A program made the position numbers and the translations under genes. From Gemmatimonadaceae bacterium (GTDB taxonomy: Bacteria; Gemmatimonadota; Gemmatimonadetes; Gemmatimonadales; Gemmatimonadaceae), in the NCBI GenBank assembly GCA_025931335.1, contig JAICNG010000020.1, positions 1 to 49,105 on the forward strand: DNA of 49,105 bases, written 5' to 3'. Under the pieces are notes generated by a model that saw nothing but the letters and a program-made list of their open reading frames with translations, had not been told where the DNA came from and ran no database searches. Shown piece by piece: positions 15,122-22,385 of the stretch (the stretch's first letter is position 1; each line of letters opens with the position of its first letter).

Positions 15122-15452
15122 GTTTCTTCTCCGTGGCTTGAAGTTCGATGAGGTATTCGTCGAGTCGCTCGAAGCTTTCATCCCAGAAGCGACGATACTG
15201 CTCGAGCCAGTTCGCGACGTCTCTGAGTGGGCGCCCCTCGAGTCGGGCGGGACGCCACTGCGCGTCACGGCCGCGGGCGATCAATCCGGCGCGCTCGAGG
15301 ACGCCGATGTGCTTCGAGACCGCCGGCAGGCTCATCCGGAAGGGCCGGGCCAGCTCGGTGACCGTCGCTTCGCCCGACGCGAGGCGGGCGAGGATGGCGC
15401 GACGCGTGGGATCCGCGAGCGCGGCGAAGGTCGAGCTGAGACGATCGGGCAT
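15093..15452 (-). CDS. ArsR-family winged-helix regulator
   Basis: 119 aa. The winged-helix domain is LSSTFAALADPTRRAILARL, TVTELARPFRMSLPAVSKHIGVLERAGLIARGRDAQWRPARL, followed by a C-terminal helix typical of the ArsR-AHSA1 type (VANWLEQYRRFWDESFERLDEYL). It lacks the Cys-X-Cys metal site of true arsenic sensors, so the signal is probably not a metal. First gene of a two-gene unit with AHSA1. An AT-rich palindrome lies 20 bases upstream of its start. Confidence 0.9.
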   Translation of the reverse strand: MPDRLSSTFAALADPTRRAILARLASGEATVTELARPFRMSLPAVSKHIGVLERAGLIARGRDAQWRPARLEGRPLRDVANWLEQYRRFWDESFERLDEYLIELQATEKKHARRKSSKR

Positions 15453-15471
15453 GGCGGCGATAAACCCTCCG

Positions 15472-15481
15472 GTTAATTAAC
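15472..15481. promoter_or_regulatory. Palindrome upstream of arsR-AHSA1 (possible operator)
   Basis: GTTAATTAAC is a perfect palindrome inside a very AT-rich patch (15463-15497) that stands out from the surrounding GC-rich DNA and includes a second TTAA-containing half. It is the likely promoter/operator of the ArsR-AHSA1 unit. Confidence 0.5.
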
Positions 15482-15585
15482 TAACAGGTTAAATAAAGCG
15501 CGCCCCGAGGTCTGTCAAGGGCGGCACCCCCGGAGAGGCCGATGTGGGCGGCATTCGGAGCATTCCCGGAGAGTCCTTGGGACCC

Positions 15586-15621
15586 AAAGAAAACGGAGGG
15601 GCCTCGCGCGGCCCCTCCGTT
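15586..15621 (-). terminator. Intrinsic terminator for the minus strand
   Basis: Read on the minus strand: AACGGAGGGGCC, GCGCGA loop, GGCCCCTCCGTT, then a TTTTCTTT tract. It lies about 30 bases after the stop of the 68-aa ORF at 15653. The sequence beyond the T tract (15556-15585) is shared with the region beyond the terminator at 17796. Confidence 0.85.
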
Positions 15622-15652
15622 CCCCATATCAGCGGTTCAACCGGAGCGTGAT

Positions 15653-15859
15653 CTACTTCAACGCGGCGGCGATCATCCGGGCCAGGCCCTTCTCCGCCAT
15701 CTTCAGCCACTGCCATCCCACCGTCAGTCGAACCGGGCTGGGCACCGACGGCGTGGTGGCCACGAGTACGACATCGCGGCCCGCGGCCGGCGTCCGCCGA
15801 CTCTCGGGGCTCAACGACCAGATCCGGCCATCTTCATCGGTAACAGTGCGGGTATGCAC
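15653..15859 (-). CDS. Small hypothetical protein
   Basis: 68 aa, MHTRTVTDEDGRIWSLSPES at the start and GWQWLKMAEKGLARMIAAAL at the end; no signal peptide or known domain. The opening TVTDEDGRxW recurs in small uncharacterised proteins as far as I recall, but I cannot name a family. Reality is supported mainly by the strong intrinsic terminator just downstream on the same strand. Confidence 0.55.
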   Translation of the reverse strand: MHTRTVTDEDGRIWSLSPESRRTPAAGRDVVLVATTPSVPSPVRLTVGWQWLKMAEKGLARMIAAALK

Positions 15860-15943
15860 GTGTCCTCACTTGAGCGTGGTCAAGCCAAACGACCTCGTTC
15901 TTGAGACTGGCAACCCGGCCGTCGGGAAACACGGTCCAACCCG

Positions 15944-17062
15944 CTAGACCCCCTGGGAACGCGCTCGACGCCTGCCGCGCGGGGCGGACAGTCCACGCAC
16001 CGCGACCCGGAGGCCCAGGAACTCGCCATGCCGCTGCGCGGCGGCGGCGACGGCATCCCGCTCGGCACGGCTCAGGGCGGCGAGGAGCCGCAGCTCGATC
16101 GCGACCGATGTCTTCGTCACCGTCCGTTTCCACCCACCCACCAGCTGGCCGTCGACGACGACGACGTGCGCGATGAGCGCATCGCCACCGGTGACCAGCG
16201 CGCCCGATCTCAGCCGCGTCCCGATGGCGCTCCGGTCCTTCAGCCCGATGAAGTACTCGTCGTAGTTAGGCAGCAGGAGGGCATGTGGTGTCTTCCGCTT
16301 CGGCACGCGCGTGGGGGGCCCGGCCCAGTACGCTCGATCGCCGATGACGGCGCGCTCCAGGGACGCACCCGCCATCTCCGTTCCCCGCTTCCCGTCGGCG
16401 ACGGTGAGTCCCGACCACCAGGCGAAGTCGTTCACCGTGGCGGGCCCGCGCGTCGAGAAGTATCGCGTCGTCAGCTCGAGCAGCGCCTCATCCCGGCTCT
16501 TCGCCGGGGCCGGCGGAACGCGCTCATCCAGCAACGCGTAGGTCATTTGCTTTCCCCGCCGCGCGCCGCTGCAGATGATGCCATCGAGCTCGGGACGCAG
16601 CAGAATGTGGGCGAGGCGTTGCGACCCGGTGACGTCGATCCCCGCATCGCGCAGCGTCTGCGCGATCTCGGCCCGCGTGAGCTGCTTTCCGTCGCGCAAC
16701 GCGCGCACGAGGGCGGCATTGCTTCGCCGAAAGAGCGCATCATCGAGCTCGAGCTTCCGATCATAGTGCGCCATCAGCGCTTTGACGCGCGGTCCGGTGA
16801 GCGCGAGCATCCATCGGATGTCGGCCGGCGTGACAAAATGCCAGGTGGGCCGGAGCACATGGGTTCGGAGAATGGCGCCATCGGCGAACGTGCGCTCGAT
16901 GTCCGCGTCCGTTGCCCCGCGCGTGCGCATTCCGAGCGCCCACTTCGCGCCCGCGTAGTCTTGCGCCTGGACGGCCCCGAGCCCATGGACGACCTGGGCC
17001 GGATCGCTAAGCACCGGCGTGATCAGATGTTGGGCGGCCAGACGCCGGCGGGGAATGTCCAT
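15944..17062 (-). CDS. AlkZ-like winged-helix DNA glycosylase (HTH_42)
   Basis: 372 aa. It matches the HTH_42 (PF06224) family of tandem winged-helix proteins: LRPTWHFVTPADIRWMLALTGPRV, LTRAEIAQTLRDAGIDVTG, ICSGARRGKQMTYALLDERVP, ALLLPNYDEYFIGLKDRSA. The family includes AlkZ/YcaQ glycosylases, which unhook interstrand crosslinks or excise alkylated purines. GAVQAQDYA at residues 29-37 supplies the Gln-X-Gln catalytic motif of the AlkZ-like branch rather than the Gln-X-Asp of YcaQ. The ATG at 17062 is preceded by word repeats and lacks a ribosome site. It is divergent from the gene at 17206. Confidence 0.85.
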   Translation of the reverse strand: MDIPRRRLAAQHLITPVLSDPAQVVHGLGAVQAQDYAGAKWALGMRTRGATDADIERTFADGAILRTHVLRPTWHFVTPADIRWMLALTGPRVKALMAHYDRKLELDDALFRRSNAALVRALRDGKQLTRAEIAQTLRDAGIDVTGSQRLAHILLRPELDGIICSGARRGKQMTYALLDERVPPAPAKSRDEALLELTTRYFSTRGPATVNDFAWWSGLTVADGKRGTEMAGASLERAVIGDRAYWAGPPTRVPKRKTPHALLLPNYDEYFIGLKDRSAIGTRLRSGALVTGGDALIAHVVVVDGQLVGGWKRTVTKTSVAIELRLLAALSRAERDAVAAAAQRHGEFLGLRVAVRGLSAPRGRRRARSQGV

Positions 17063-17190
17063 GGGGCTTAAGGGGTCAAGGGGTCAACGGGGTCAAAGGG
17101 CTCAAGGGCTTTCAGTGGCTCGGTACTCAACGTGCAGGACCTCGAGCACCTCGAGCACCTCGAGCACCTGGAGCACCTGGAGCACCTTCA
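17063..17190. repeat. Two tandem word arrays between divergent genes
   Basis: About 17067-17110 repeats GGGGTCAA-type words; about 17136-17190 repeats the 9-mer CCTCGAGCA/CCTGGAGCA six times. The arrays are not complements of each other, so this is not a simple hairpin. They fill almost the entire divergent promoter region of the genes at 15944 and 17206, so promoter elements must lie within or between them. Confidence 0.85.
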
Positions 17191-17205
17191 GACAGGAGTC
17201 CCCGC

Positions 17206-17517
17206 ATGCTACTCATCCGCGAGATCATGTACTGCAAGCCCGGCAAGGTTCGGCCGATGGTGGAGAAGTTCATCACGATGGCGAAGCTCAACGAGAAAGC
17301 GGGGCTCGGCAGAATGCGCGTCATGACCGACTTCTGCGGCGAGCGCTACTGGACGATCGTCTCCGAGTTCGAGGTGGAGAACATGAAGTCATTCGAGGAG
17401 ATGATGCAGGGGGCGGGGATTACCCCCGAGCTCGCCAAGGAGTTCGACGACATCATGAAGGGCTACCACGACCTCGTCGACTACGGCCGCCGGGAGATCT
17501 ACAAGATCGAGAGCTGA
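17206..17517 (+). CDS. Conserved hypothetical, dimeric alpha/beta-barrel-like
   Basis: 103 aa, ATG behind AGGAG. The pattern IREIMYCKPGKVRPMVEKFITMAKL ... MRVMTDFCGERYWTIVSEFEVENMKSFEEMM ... VDYGRREIYKIES gives beta-alpha-beta-beta-alpha-beta, as in NIPSNAP or ABM-type dimeric alpha/beta barrels. Two cysteines are present but no recognised active site. No signal peptide; cytoplasmic. Function not known. Confidence 0.75.
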   Translation: MLLIREIMYCKPGKVRPMVEKFITMAKLNEKAGLGRMRVMTDFCGERYWTIVSEFEVENMKSFEEMMQGAGITPELAKEFDDIMKGYHDLVDYGRREIYKIES

Positions 17518-17555
17518 CGTGGTTCCATCCTCACCGCGTTGGCTGCGGTTCCCAA

Positions 17556-17757
17556 GCGGCCACGGACAGCTGAACTGCCAACTGACCCGAATAACAACAC
17601 GAATTGCGCGAATCGCGTCCTTGTGCTTTCAGCTCGGCTCTCGCAGGAATAGCAATTCTCGTTGAGCTTGTGTGGGGAGGATAGCGCGGCGCCGGGAGCA
17701 ATTCGCGTAGTTCGTGTCGTCATACGGGTCAGTTCGCCGTTCGGCTGTCCGTGGCCC
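17556..17757. repeat. Palindromic element (GCGGCCACGGAC family, doublet)
   Basis: Left arm 17556-17615 and right arm 17699-17757 are imperfect complements, carrying the same words as the elements at 4300 and 21591 (GCGGCCACGGACAGCTGAAC; CTGACCCGAATAACAACACG; AATTGCGCGAAT). The ~83-base centre is different in each copy. It lies 35 bases after the stop of the gene at 17206. Confidence 0.9.
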
Positions 17758-17795
17758 CGGGAATCGGAGCATTCCCTGGAGATCCGCGAAGACCC

Positions 17796-17828
17796 AAAGA
17801 AAAATGGCGCCCTCCTGGGCGCCGTTTT
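17796..17828 (-). terminator. Intrinsic terminator for the cysteine-rich ORF
   Basis: Minus-strand reading: AAAACGGCGCCC, AGGA loop, GGGCGCCATTTTTCTTT. The stem is perfect and the T tract strong. It starts 15 bases after the stop of the cysteine-rich ORF. With A runs on one side and T runs on the other it may also work in the plus direction. Confidence 0.88.
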
Positions 17829-17842
17829 GTGCCGAGCGACAG

Positions 17843-17920
17843 CTAGCCGCAGCAGCCGCAGGGGCAGCAGTCACCGGAGCAGCCGGGGCAATCGCACGGG
17901 TCCACCATGTCGTCCTCCAT
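17843..17920 (-). CDS. Cysteine-rich mini-protein (8 Cys in 25 aa)
   Basis: From ATG 17920 the frame reads MEDDMVDPCDCPGCSG then DCCPCGCCG and stops: 25 residues, eight cysteines in the last 17, in CxC, CPxC, CC and CxCC spacings. A TTG at 17965 would add 15 residues (IATPVAATFQASAP); an in-frame stop at 18008-18010 closes the frame above. The ribosome site is weak for both. A perfect intrinsic terminator follows directly. Composition suggests a metallothionein-like metal binder. It is divergent from the ArsR-rhodanese operon across an operator-like palindrome, which fits metal or sulfur control. I know no named family. Confidence 0.5.
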   Translation of the reverse strand: MEDDMVDPCDCPGCSGDCCPCGCCG

Positions 17921-18125
17921 CGGTGCGGACGCCTGGAACGTAGCCGCGACAGGTGTGGCGATCAAGACGGGCGGTGGCGTTCCGCCCGGGGCCGCACCGT
18001 CGCGAGCCTAACGCGGGGTGACGCCGCTTCGCGGCGCGCCAATCGCCGTTGCCCACCGACCCGGCCACCCGCTCGCTGGCCGCAGCTCACCCGTCCCGCC
18101 CCTCGAGGCCGGCCGAAAGATCTTG

Positions 18126-18147
18126 TATTCTATGGATTAATAGAATA
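18126..18147. promoter_or_regulatory. ArsR-type operator candidate
   Basis: TATTCTA, eight bases, TAGAATA: a perfect 7-bp dyad in an AT-rich patch 33 bases before the ArsR-rhodanese start. Size and spacing match ArsR/SmtB operators. It lies between the divergent cysteine-rich ORF and the regulator, so it could control both. Confidence 0.65.
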
Positions 18148-18179
18148 TACTGTCGCCCGAGCCCACGCCGGACCGAGAC

Positions 18180-18845
18180 ATGACCCATCGCGACCTGAAG
18201 GATCCCCTCTACGCGCAGTTCGCCCGCATCGGCACCGCCGTCGCGAGCCCGAGGCGCATCGAGCTGCTCGACCTCCTGGGACAAGGTGAGAAGACGGTCG
18301 AAATGCTCGCCAGGGAATCGAGCACGCCCGTCAAGAACACCAGCGCCCATCTGCGCGTGCTGCGGCAGGCTCGCCTCGTCGACTCCCGACGCGAGGGGAC
18401 GTACATCTACTATCGCCTGGCCAGCGACGGGGTCACGCGGTTTCTTCGCGAGCTTCAGGCGCTCGCCCGGAATCGGCTGGCCGAAGTGGAGCAGGTGGCG
18501 ACGCTCTACATCGACGATCGCGACGAGATGGAGCCGGTGAGTCTCGACGAGCTCCGCCGCCGCATGCGCAAGGGCGACGTCAGCGTCATCGACGTGCGGC
18601 CGGAGCAGGAGTTCCGCTCCGGTCACATCGCTGGGGCCGTCTCGATCCCTGTCGCGCAACTCAAGCGCCGGCTGGCCGAGCTTCCGAGAAAGCGAGAGGT
18701 GGTGGCCTATTGTCGGGGCCCCTATTGCGTGTACTCGGTGGAGGCCGTCGGCATCCTGCGCAAGCACGGTTACCGCGCGCGTCGGGCAGGCGAAGGCCTG
18801 CCTGAGTGGCGAGCGAAGGGACTGCCGGTAGTCGTCGGAGAATGA
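18180..18845 (+). CDS. ArsR-type regulator fused to a rhodanese domain
   Basis: 221 aa. Residues about 8-95 are an ArsR winged helix (FARIGTAVASPRRIELLDLL; TVEMLARESSTPVKNTSAHLRVLRQARLVDSRREGTYIYYRL). Residues about 118-220 are a rhodanese domain (VSVIDVRPEQEFRSGHIAGAVSIP) with the active-site Cys in YCRGPYCVYS. Fusions of this kind are believed to couple DNA binding to persulfide or thiol chemistry. No SmtB-type metal-site cysteines are visible in the winged helix. Its stop overlaps the MFS gene start, forming an operon, and the palindrome at 18126 is its probable operator. Confidence 0.92.
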   Translation: MTHRDLKDPLYAQFARIGTAVASPRRIELLDLLGQGEKTVEMLARESSTPVKNTSAHLRVLRQARLVDSRREGTYIYYRLASDGVTRFLRELQALARNRLAEVEQVATLYIDDRDEMEPVSLDELRRRMRKGDVSVIDVRPEQEFRSGHIAGAVSIPVAQLKRRLAELPRKREVVAYCRGPYCVYSVEAVGILRKHGYRARRAGEGLPEWRAKGLPVVVGE

Positions 18846-20083
18846 CGTCGCAGCCGGTCCTCGGGCTGCGCGCGAACTGGCGGCAGTTCTGGCTTCTCAT
18901 CCTCATCAACGCGTTCGTCGGCGCGATGGTGGGACTCGAGCGGACGGTCCTCCCCCTGATCGCCGAGCGTGAGTTCGGGCTCGCGTCGAAGAGCGCGGTG
19001 CTGTCGTTCATCGTGACGTTCGGTCTCACGAAGGCGTTGGCGAACCTCGCCGCCGGGCATCTGAGCGAGCGCATCGGGCGGAAACATGTCCTCGTTGCCG
19101 GATGGCTGGCGGCGCTTCCGGTCCCATTGCTCGTTATGTGGGCCCCGACGTGGTCGTGGATCGTCTTCGCCAACGTGCTCCTCGGCATCAACCAGGGCCT
19201 CGCCTGGTCGACGACGATCGTGATGAAGATCGATCTCGTCGGGCCCCGCCAGCGCGGCCTCGCGATGGGACTGAATGAGTTCGCGGGCTACCTCGCCGTT
19301 GCCGCGTCGGCCTTCGCGACCGGTACCATCGCGACACGCTACGGCCTGCGCCCCGAGCCCTTCTATCTCGGAATCGCGTTCGCGGCGGCCGGCCTCGCGC
19401 TCTCGCTGCTGTTCGTTCGAGACACGAGCGGGCACGCGGCCGTCGAGAGCCGCCTGCGCACGTCCCGAATGGCTGACGAGGCGTCGGGTATCTCGCGCGG
19501 GCTCTTCGCCCGGGTGAGCTGGCGCGACCCCGCGCTCTCGAGCGCGAGCCAGGCCGGGCTGGTGAACAACCTCAACGACGGGCTCGCATGGGGACTGTTT
19601 CCGCTCTACTTCGCGGCGGCCGGTCTCCCGGTCCGCCAGATCGGCATCCTGGCCGCGGTCTATCCGGCGACATGGGGGCTCGCCCAGCTCTGGACCGGCG
19701 CGCTGAGCGACCGCTGGGGACGGAAGGGCCTGATCACCTCTGGCATGGTCGTCCAGGGGCTCGCCCTGCTCGCGATGACGATGGCCCGGGGCTTCCTCGC
19801 CTGGGCCCTGGCGGGCATCGCGCTCGGGATCGGCACGGCAATGGTCTATCCGACGCTGCTGGCGGCGATCGGGGACGTGGCGCATCCCGCGTGGCGCGCG
19901 TCGGCGGTCGGGATCTACCGACTGTGGCGTGATCTCGGCTACGCGGTCGGGGCGGTGCTCGCCGGACTCCTCGCCGACGCGTTAGGCATGAGCATGGCGA
20001 TCGGCGTCATCGGGGGGCTCACGATCGCGGTGGGGATTCTCGTCGCGGTGCGCATGCCGGAGACGCTCCGAAACGACGGGTGA
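18842..20083 (+). CDS. Major facilitator superfamily transporter
   Basis: 413 aa, ATG overlapping the regulator's stop (ATGA). Twelve hydrophobic segments in two halves; the loop between helices 2 and 3 carries the MFS signature GHLSERIGRKHVLV, repeated in the second half as GALSDRWGRKGLI. Helix 5 has a proline/glycine-rich stretch (GLNEFAGYLAVAASAF). It is an inner-membrane secondary transporter. Cotranscription with an ArsR-rhodanese regulator suggests efflux of a thiol-reactive compound, metal or sulfur species, but the substrate cannot be deduced. Confidence 0.92.
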   Translation: MTSQPVLGLRANWRQFWLLILINAFVGAMVGLERTVLPLIAEREFGLASKSAVLSFIVTFGLTKALANLAAGHLSERIGRKHVLVAGWLAALPVPLLVMWAPTWSWIVFANVLLGINQGLAWSTTIVMKIDLVGPRQRGLAMGLNEFAGYLAVAASAFATGTIATRYGLRPEPFYLGIAFAAAGLALSLLFVRDTSGHAAVESRLRTSRMADEASGISRGLFARVSWRDPALSSASQAGLVNNLNDGLAWGLFPLYFAAAGLPVRQIGILAAVYPATWGLAQLWTGALSDRWGRKGLITSGMVVQGLALLAMTMARGFLAWALAGIALGIGTAMVYPTLLAAIGDVAHPAWRASAVGIYRLWRDLGYAVGAVLAGLLADALGMSMAIGVIGGLTIAVGILVAVRMPETLRNDG

Positions 20084-20094
20084 CGCGCGCCGCC

Positions 20095-20169
20095 CTACCG
20101 CGCCGCCACCGCGGCCGAGGCGAGGGCGACCGAGAGCAGAACCGCGGATGTGGTGAACATCGTCTTCAT
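20095..20169 (-). CDS. Signal-peptide-only mini-ORF
   Basis: 24 aa: MKTMFTTSAVLLSVALASAA then VAAR and stop. ATG 20169 has GAGG seven bases upstream. The whole chain is one signal peptide with a plausible cleavage site, and nothing mature would remain. It is either the 5' stump of a lost secreted protein, a leader peptide or chance. It is convergent with the MFS gene and ends 12 bases from its stop. Confidence 0.35.
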   Translation of the reverse strand: MKTMFTTSAVLLSVALASAAVAAR

Positions 20170-20243
20170 GCAATCCTCACAGAAACGGGTCTATTGATCT
20201 CGACGCGACGCGCGCGAGAAAGTTCCCGGGCGCCGTGCCACTG

Positions 20244-20825
20244 TCACTTGTCGCGATTGAGGGGGCCGATCCGTCGGCCTCTCGCCGAGTCCTCGATGAG
20301 GGCCTTGAGCCTCCGGAGGCGGGTCTCCTCCTTCGTGGCGCTCATCACCCAGCGGCTCACGGTTCGCTGATACCACGGCGCCTGCGACTGGAAGAACGTC
20401 CACGCCCGCGTGTTCGCCTTGAGCTTCGCCTCGTACGGGGCGCCGAGCGTGAGGCTCTCCCTGGGTTGCTCGAAGGCGTAAACACCGGTGCGCGCGGGAT
20501 CGCGCGCCTCGAACGCCTTGACGCCGGCCGGCCGCATTCGCCCGAGCCGAGTGAGCTCCGTCACGCGCCTAACGTTGACCGCGCTCCAGATGCTCCGGGC
20601 TCGCCTGGGCGTAAAGCGAATGACGTAGCTCTCGTCGCCGAGCGACTTACGAATGCCGTCAATCCATCCGAAGCAGAGCGCCTCGTCCACTGACTCCGGC
20701 CACGTCATGCTCGGCCGCCCCGATCCTTTCTTGTGAAAGCCCACCCAGAGCTCGGGCGCCGCGTCGTGGTGCTGCTCGAGCCACTTGCGGAAGTCGGCCG
20801 GTGTGGCGAAGAAGGTGGGCTTCAT
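20244..20825 (-). CDS. YdeI/OmpD-associated family protein
   Basis: 193 aa. The chain matches the YdeI family: FFATPADFRKWLEQHHDAAPELWVGFHKKGSGRPSMTWPESVDEALCFGWIDGIRKS, then YVIRFTPRRARSIWSAVNVRRVTELTRLGRM, and a C-terminal VSRWVMSATKEETRLRRLKALIEDSARG. Members are cytoplasmic, sometimes linked to peptide or stress resistance; no enzymatic activity is established. Single gene, divergent from the membrane protein at 20977. Confidence 0.9.
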   Translation of the reverse strand: MKPTFFATPADFRKWLEQHHDAAPELWVGFHKKGSGRPSMTWPESVDEALCFGWIDGIRKSLGDESYVIRFTPRRARSIWSAVNVRRVTELTRLGRMRPAGVKAFEARDPARTGVYAFEQPRESLTLGAPYEAKLKANTRAWTFFQSQAPWYQRTVSRWVMSATKEETRLRRLKALIEDSARGRRIGPLNRDK

Positions 20826-20976
20826 GTGGCAAAGGTGATCGCGGTCATCGAGGCCGTCGAGGGGACGCGGGGAGATTGCGACGTCGCGCGGCGCTCGCCC
20901 GCGGGAACGCGCGCACCGGCTGCGTCATTCTTCCTCTGGCGGCAATCACATTCCACCCTTTGCGCGAGAATGCGAC

Positions 20977-21492
20977 GTGGATCAGACAGTCACAGTGGTG
21001 CTACGCCTCGTTCACATCGTCGGCGGCGTCTTCTGGGCGGGCGCCGTGTTCCTCATGGTGGGTTTCGTCATCCCGGCCGTGCGGGCATCCGGACCGGTGG
21101 GCGGGCGAATCATGCAGGAAATGCAACGAAGGAAGCTGTCGGTGTTCATGAACGCATCCGCCGGACTGACGATGCTCTCGGGCTTCATATTGTACGGACG
21201 CCTGATCACGGCAACGGGCGGAGCGTGGGCGCGCACGACGCCGGCGATGGTGTACGGCATTGGCGCGCTGGCGGCGATCCTCGGGGCGATTGTCGGCGGA
21301 GGGGTCGTCGGTCGCGGCGGGGAGCGGCTCGCGAAGTTGGGCGAAAAGATTCAGGCCGCCGGTGGTGTGCCGTCGCCGGAGCAGGCGGCCGAGATGAACC
21401 GGTTGCAGACGCGCGTCGGGAAGGCCGCGCCTGTGATGGCCGGGCTGCTCTTCATCGCCGTGGCGGCGATGGCGACCGCCAGATACTTGTGA
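20977..21492 (+). CDS. Four-helix integral membrane protein (DUF2269/CopD-like)
   Basis: 171 aa, GTG start, weak ribosome site. Four membrane segments: VVLRLVHIVGGVFWAGAVFLMVGFVIP, GLTMLSGFILYG, MVYGIGALAAILGAIVGGGVVG and APVMAGLLFIAVAAMATARYL. The first helix has an Arg-Leu-Val-His motif as in DUF2269/CopD-like proteins, where the His may bind haem or copper. The hydrophilic loop (residues ~110-150) is amphipathic. Function unknown. Confidence 0.75.
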   Translation: MDQTVTVVLRLVHIVGGVFWAGAVFLMVGFVIPAVRASGPVGGRIMQEMQRRKLSVFMNASAGLTMLSGFILYGRLITATGGAWARTTPAMVYGIGALAAILGAIVGGGVVGRGGERLAKLGEKIQAAGGVPSPEQAAEMNRLQTRVGKAAPVMAGLLFIAVAAMATARYL

Positions 21493-21517
21493 GCGATTGC
21501 GGACTGCGGATTTGACA
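21491..21517. repeat. Single GATTGCGG word array
   Basis: GATTGCGGACTGCGGATT just after the stop codon of the membrane protein. These are the same words as the doublet at 23378, but only one arm is present here. Confidence 0.6.
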
Positions 21518-21559
21518 GGGGAGTCCAACGCCTAATAAAGGGCGCTTTGGGGAATTGCG

Positions 21560-21776
21560 GGATTGCCTGAAGCCTGGCTGCGGTCCCCAAGCGGCCACGG
21601 ACGGCTGAACTGCGAACTGACCCGAGTAACAACACGAATTACCCGAATTGTGTCCTGCGCTTGAGCTCGGATCTCCAGAGACACGAAATGGCTCGTTGTA
21701 GTTGTGCGGCACCGGGAGCGATTCGGGCAATTCGTGTTGTTATACGGGTCACTTCGCAGTTCGGCTGTCCGTGGCC
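21560..21776. repeat. Palindromic element (GCGGCCACGGAC family, doublet)
   Basis: Left arm about 21591-21652, right arm about 21719-21776, imperfect complements with the words CCACGGACGGCTGAAC, ACTGACCCGAGTAACAACAC and GAATTACCCGAATTG. The leading 51 bases, 21560-21610, are identical by eye to 45367-45417 in the single copy beside tetR. With the GATTGCGG array, this accounts for most of the 448-base gap between 21492 and 21941. Confidence 0.9.
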
Positions 21777-21940
21777 CGTCACCGCGATCGTTCACGGAAT
21801 TCCCCGATGAACCAAGAAAAAGGGAGCCGAGTGCTGGTCGACCGCTGATCCCGAGCGGCGTGTCGATTTTCCCGTCCCTCGTTCGACGTGTCTGCAGGAG
21901 CCGGCACCGATCGGCACGGAACCCATAGCGGAGAACGACG

Positions 21941-22357
21941 ATGCGCTACCTCGCGATTTACCGGTCCGCCCAGCCCGAAGGGACGCCGCCGACCGTCGAG
22001 ACGATGACGAAGATGGGGAACCTCATCGAGGAGATGACGAAAGCGGGCATCCTCCTCTCGACGGAAGGCTGCCTCCCCAGTGCGTTCGGTGTGCGTGTGC
22101 GCAAGTCGGGGGGCCGGATCACCGTCACGGACGGACCGTTCGCCGAGTCGAAGGAGATCGTCGGCGGATTCGCGCTGTTCCAGGTGAGCTCGAAGGAGGA
22201 GGCGATCGAATGGACCAAGCGCTTCCTCGAGATCGCTGGCGATGGGGAGAGCGAGATTCGGCAACTCGTATCGGCCGATGATTTCGGCCCCGAGGTCACC
22301 CCCGCGCTCAGACAGCAGGACGAGCGCTCGCGCGACCGGATGGCCGCACGACAATAG
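21941..22357 (+). CDS. YciI/DGPF-family protein
   Basis: 138 aa, ATG behind GGAGAACGACG. The pattern MRYLAIYRSAQPEGTPP ... GNLIEEMTKAGILLSTEGCLPS ... RITVTDGPFAESKEIVGGFALFQVSSKEEAIEWTKRFLE is the YCII-related DGPF domain, a small dimeric alpha/beta barrel. DGPF proteins are often encoded beside ECF42-type sigma factors. No sigma factor gene is nearby; the neighbours are a GyrI-like gene and a second DGPF gene on the same strand. Cytoplasmic; molecular role unknown. Confidence 0.92.
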   Translation: MRYLAIYRSAQPEGTPPTVETMTKMGNLIEEMTKAGILLSTEGCLPSAFGVRVRKSGGRITVTDGPFAESKEIVGGFALFQVSSKEEAIEWTKRFLEIAGDGESEIRQLVSADDFGPEVTPALRQQDERSRDRMAARQ

Positions 22358-22385
22358 CCGGGACGTTCCTCACGAGGCGAAGACC

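Noticed and set aside
17063..17190. CRISPR array
   Set aside because: The repeat units are 8-9 bases and adjoining, with no spacers and no cas genes.
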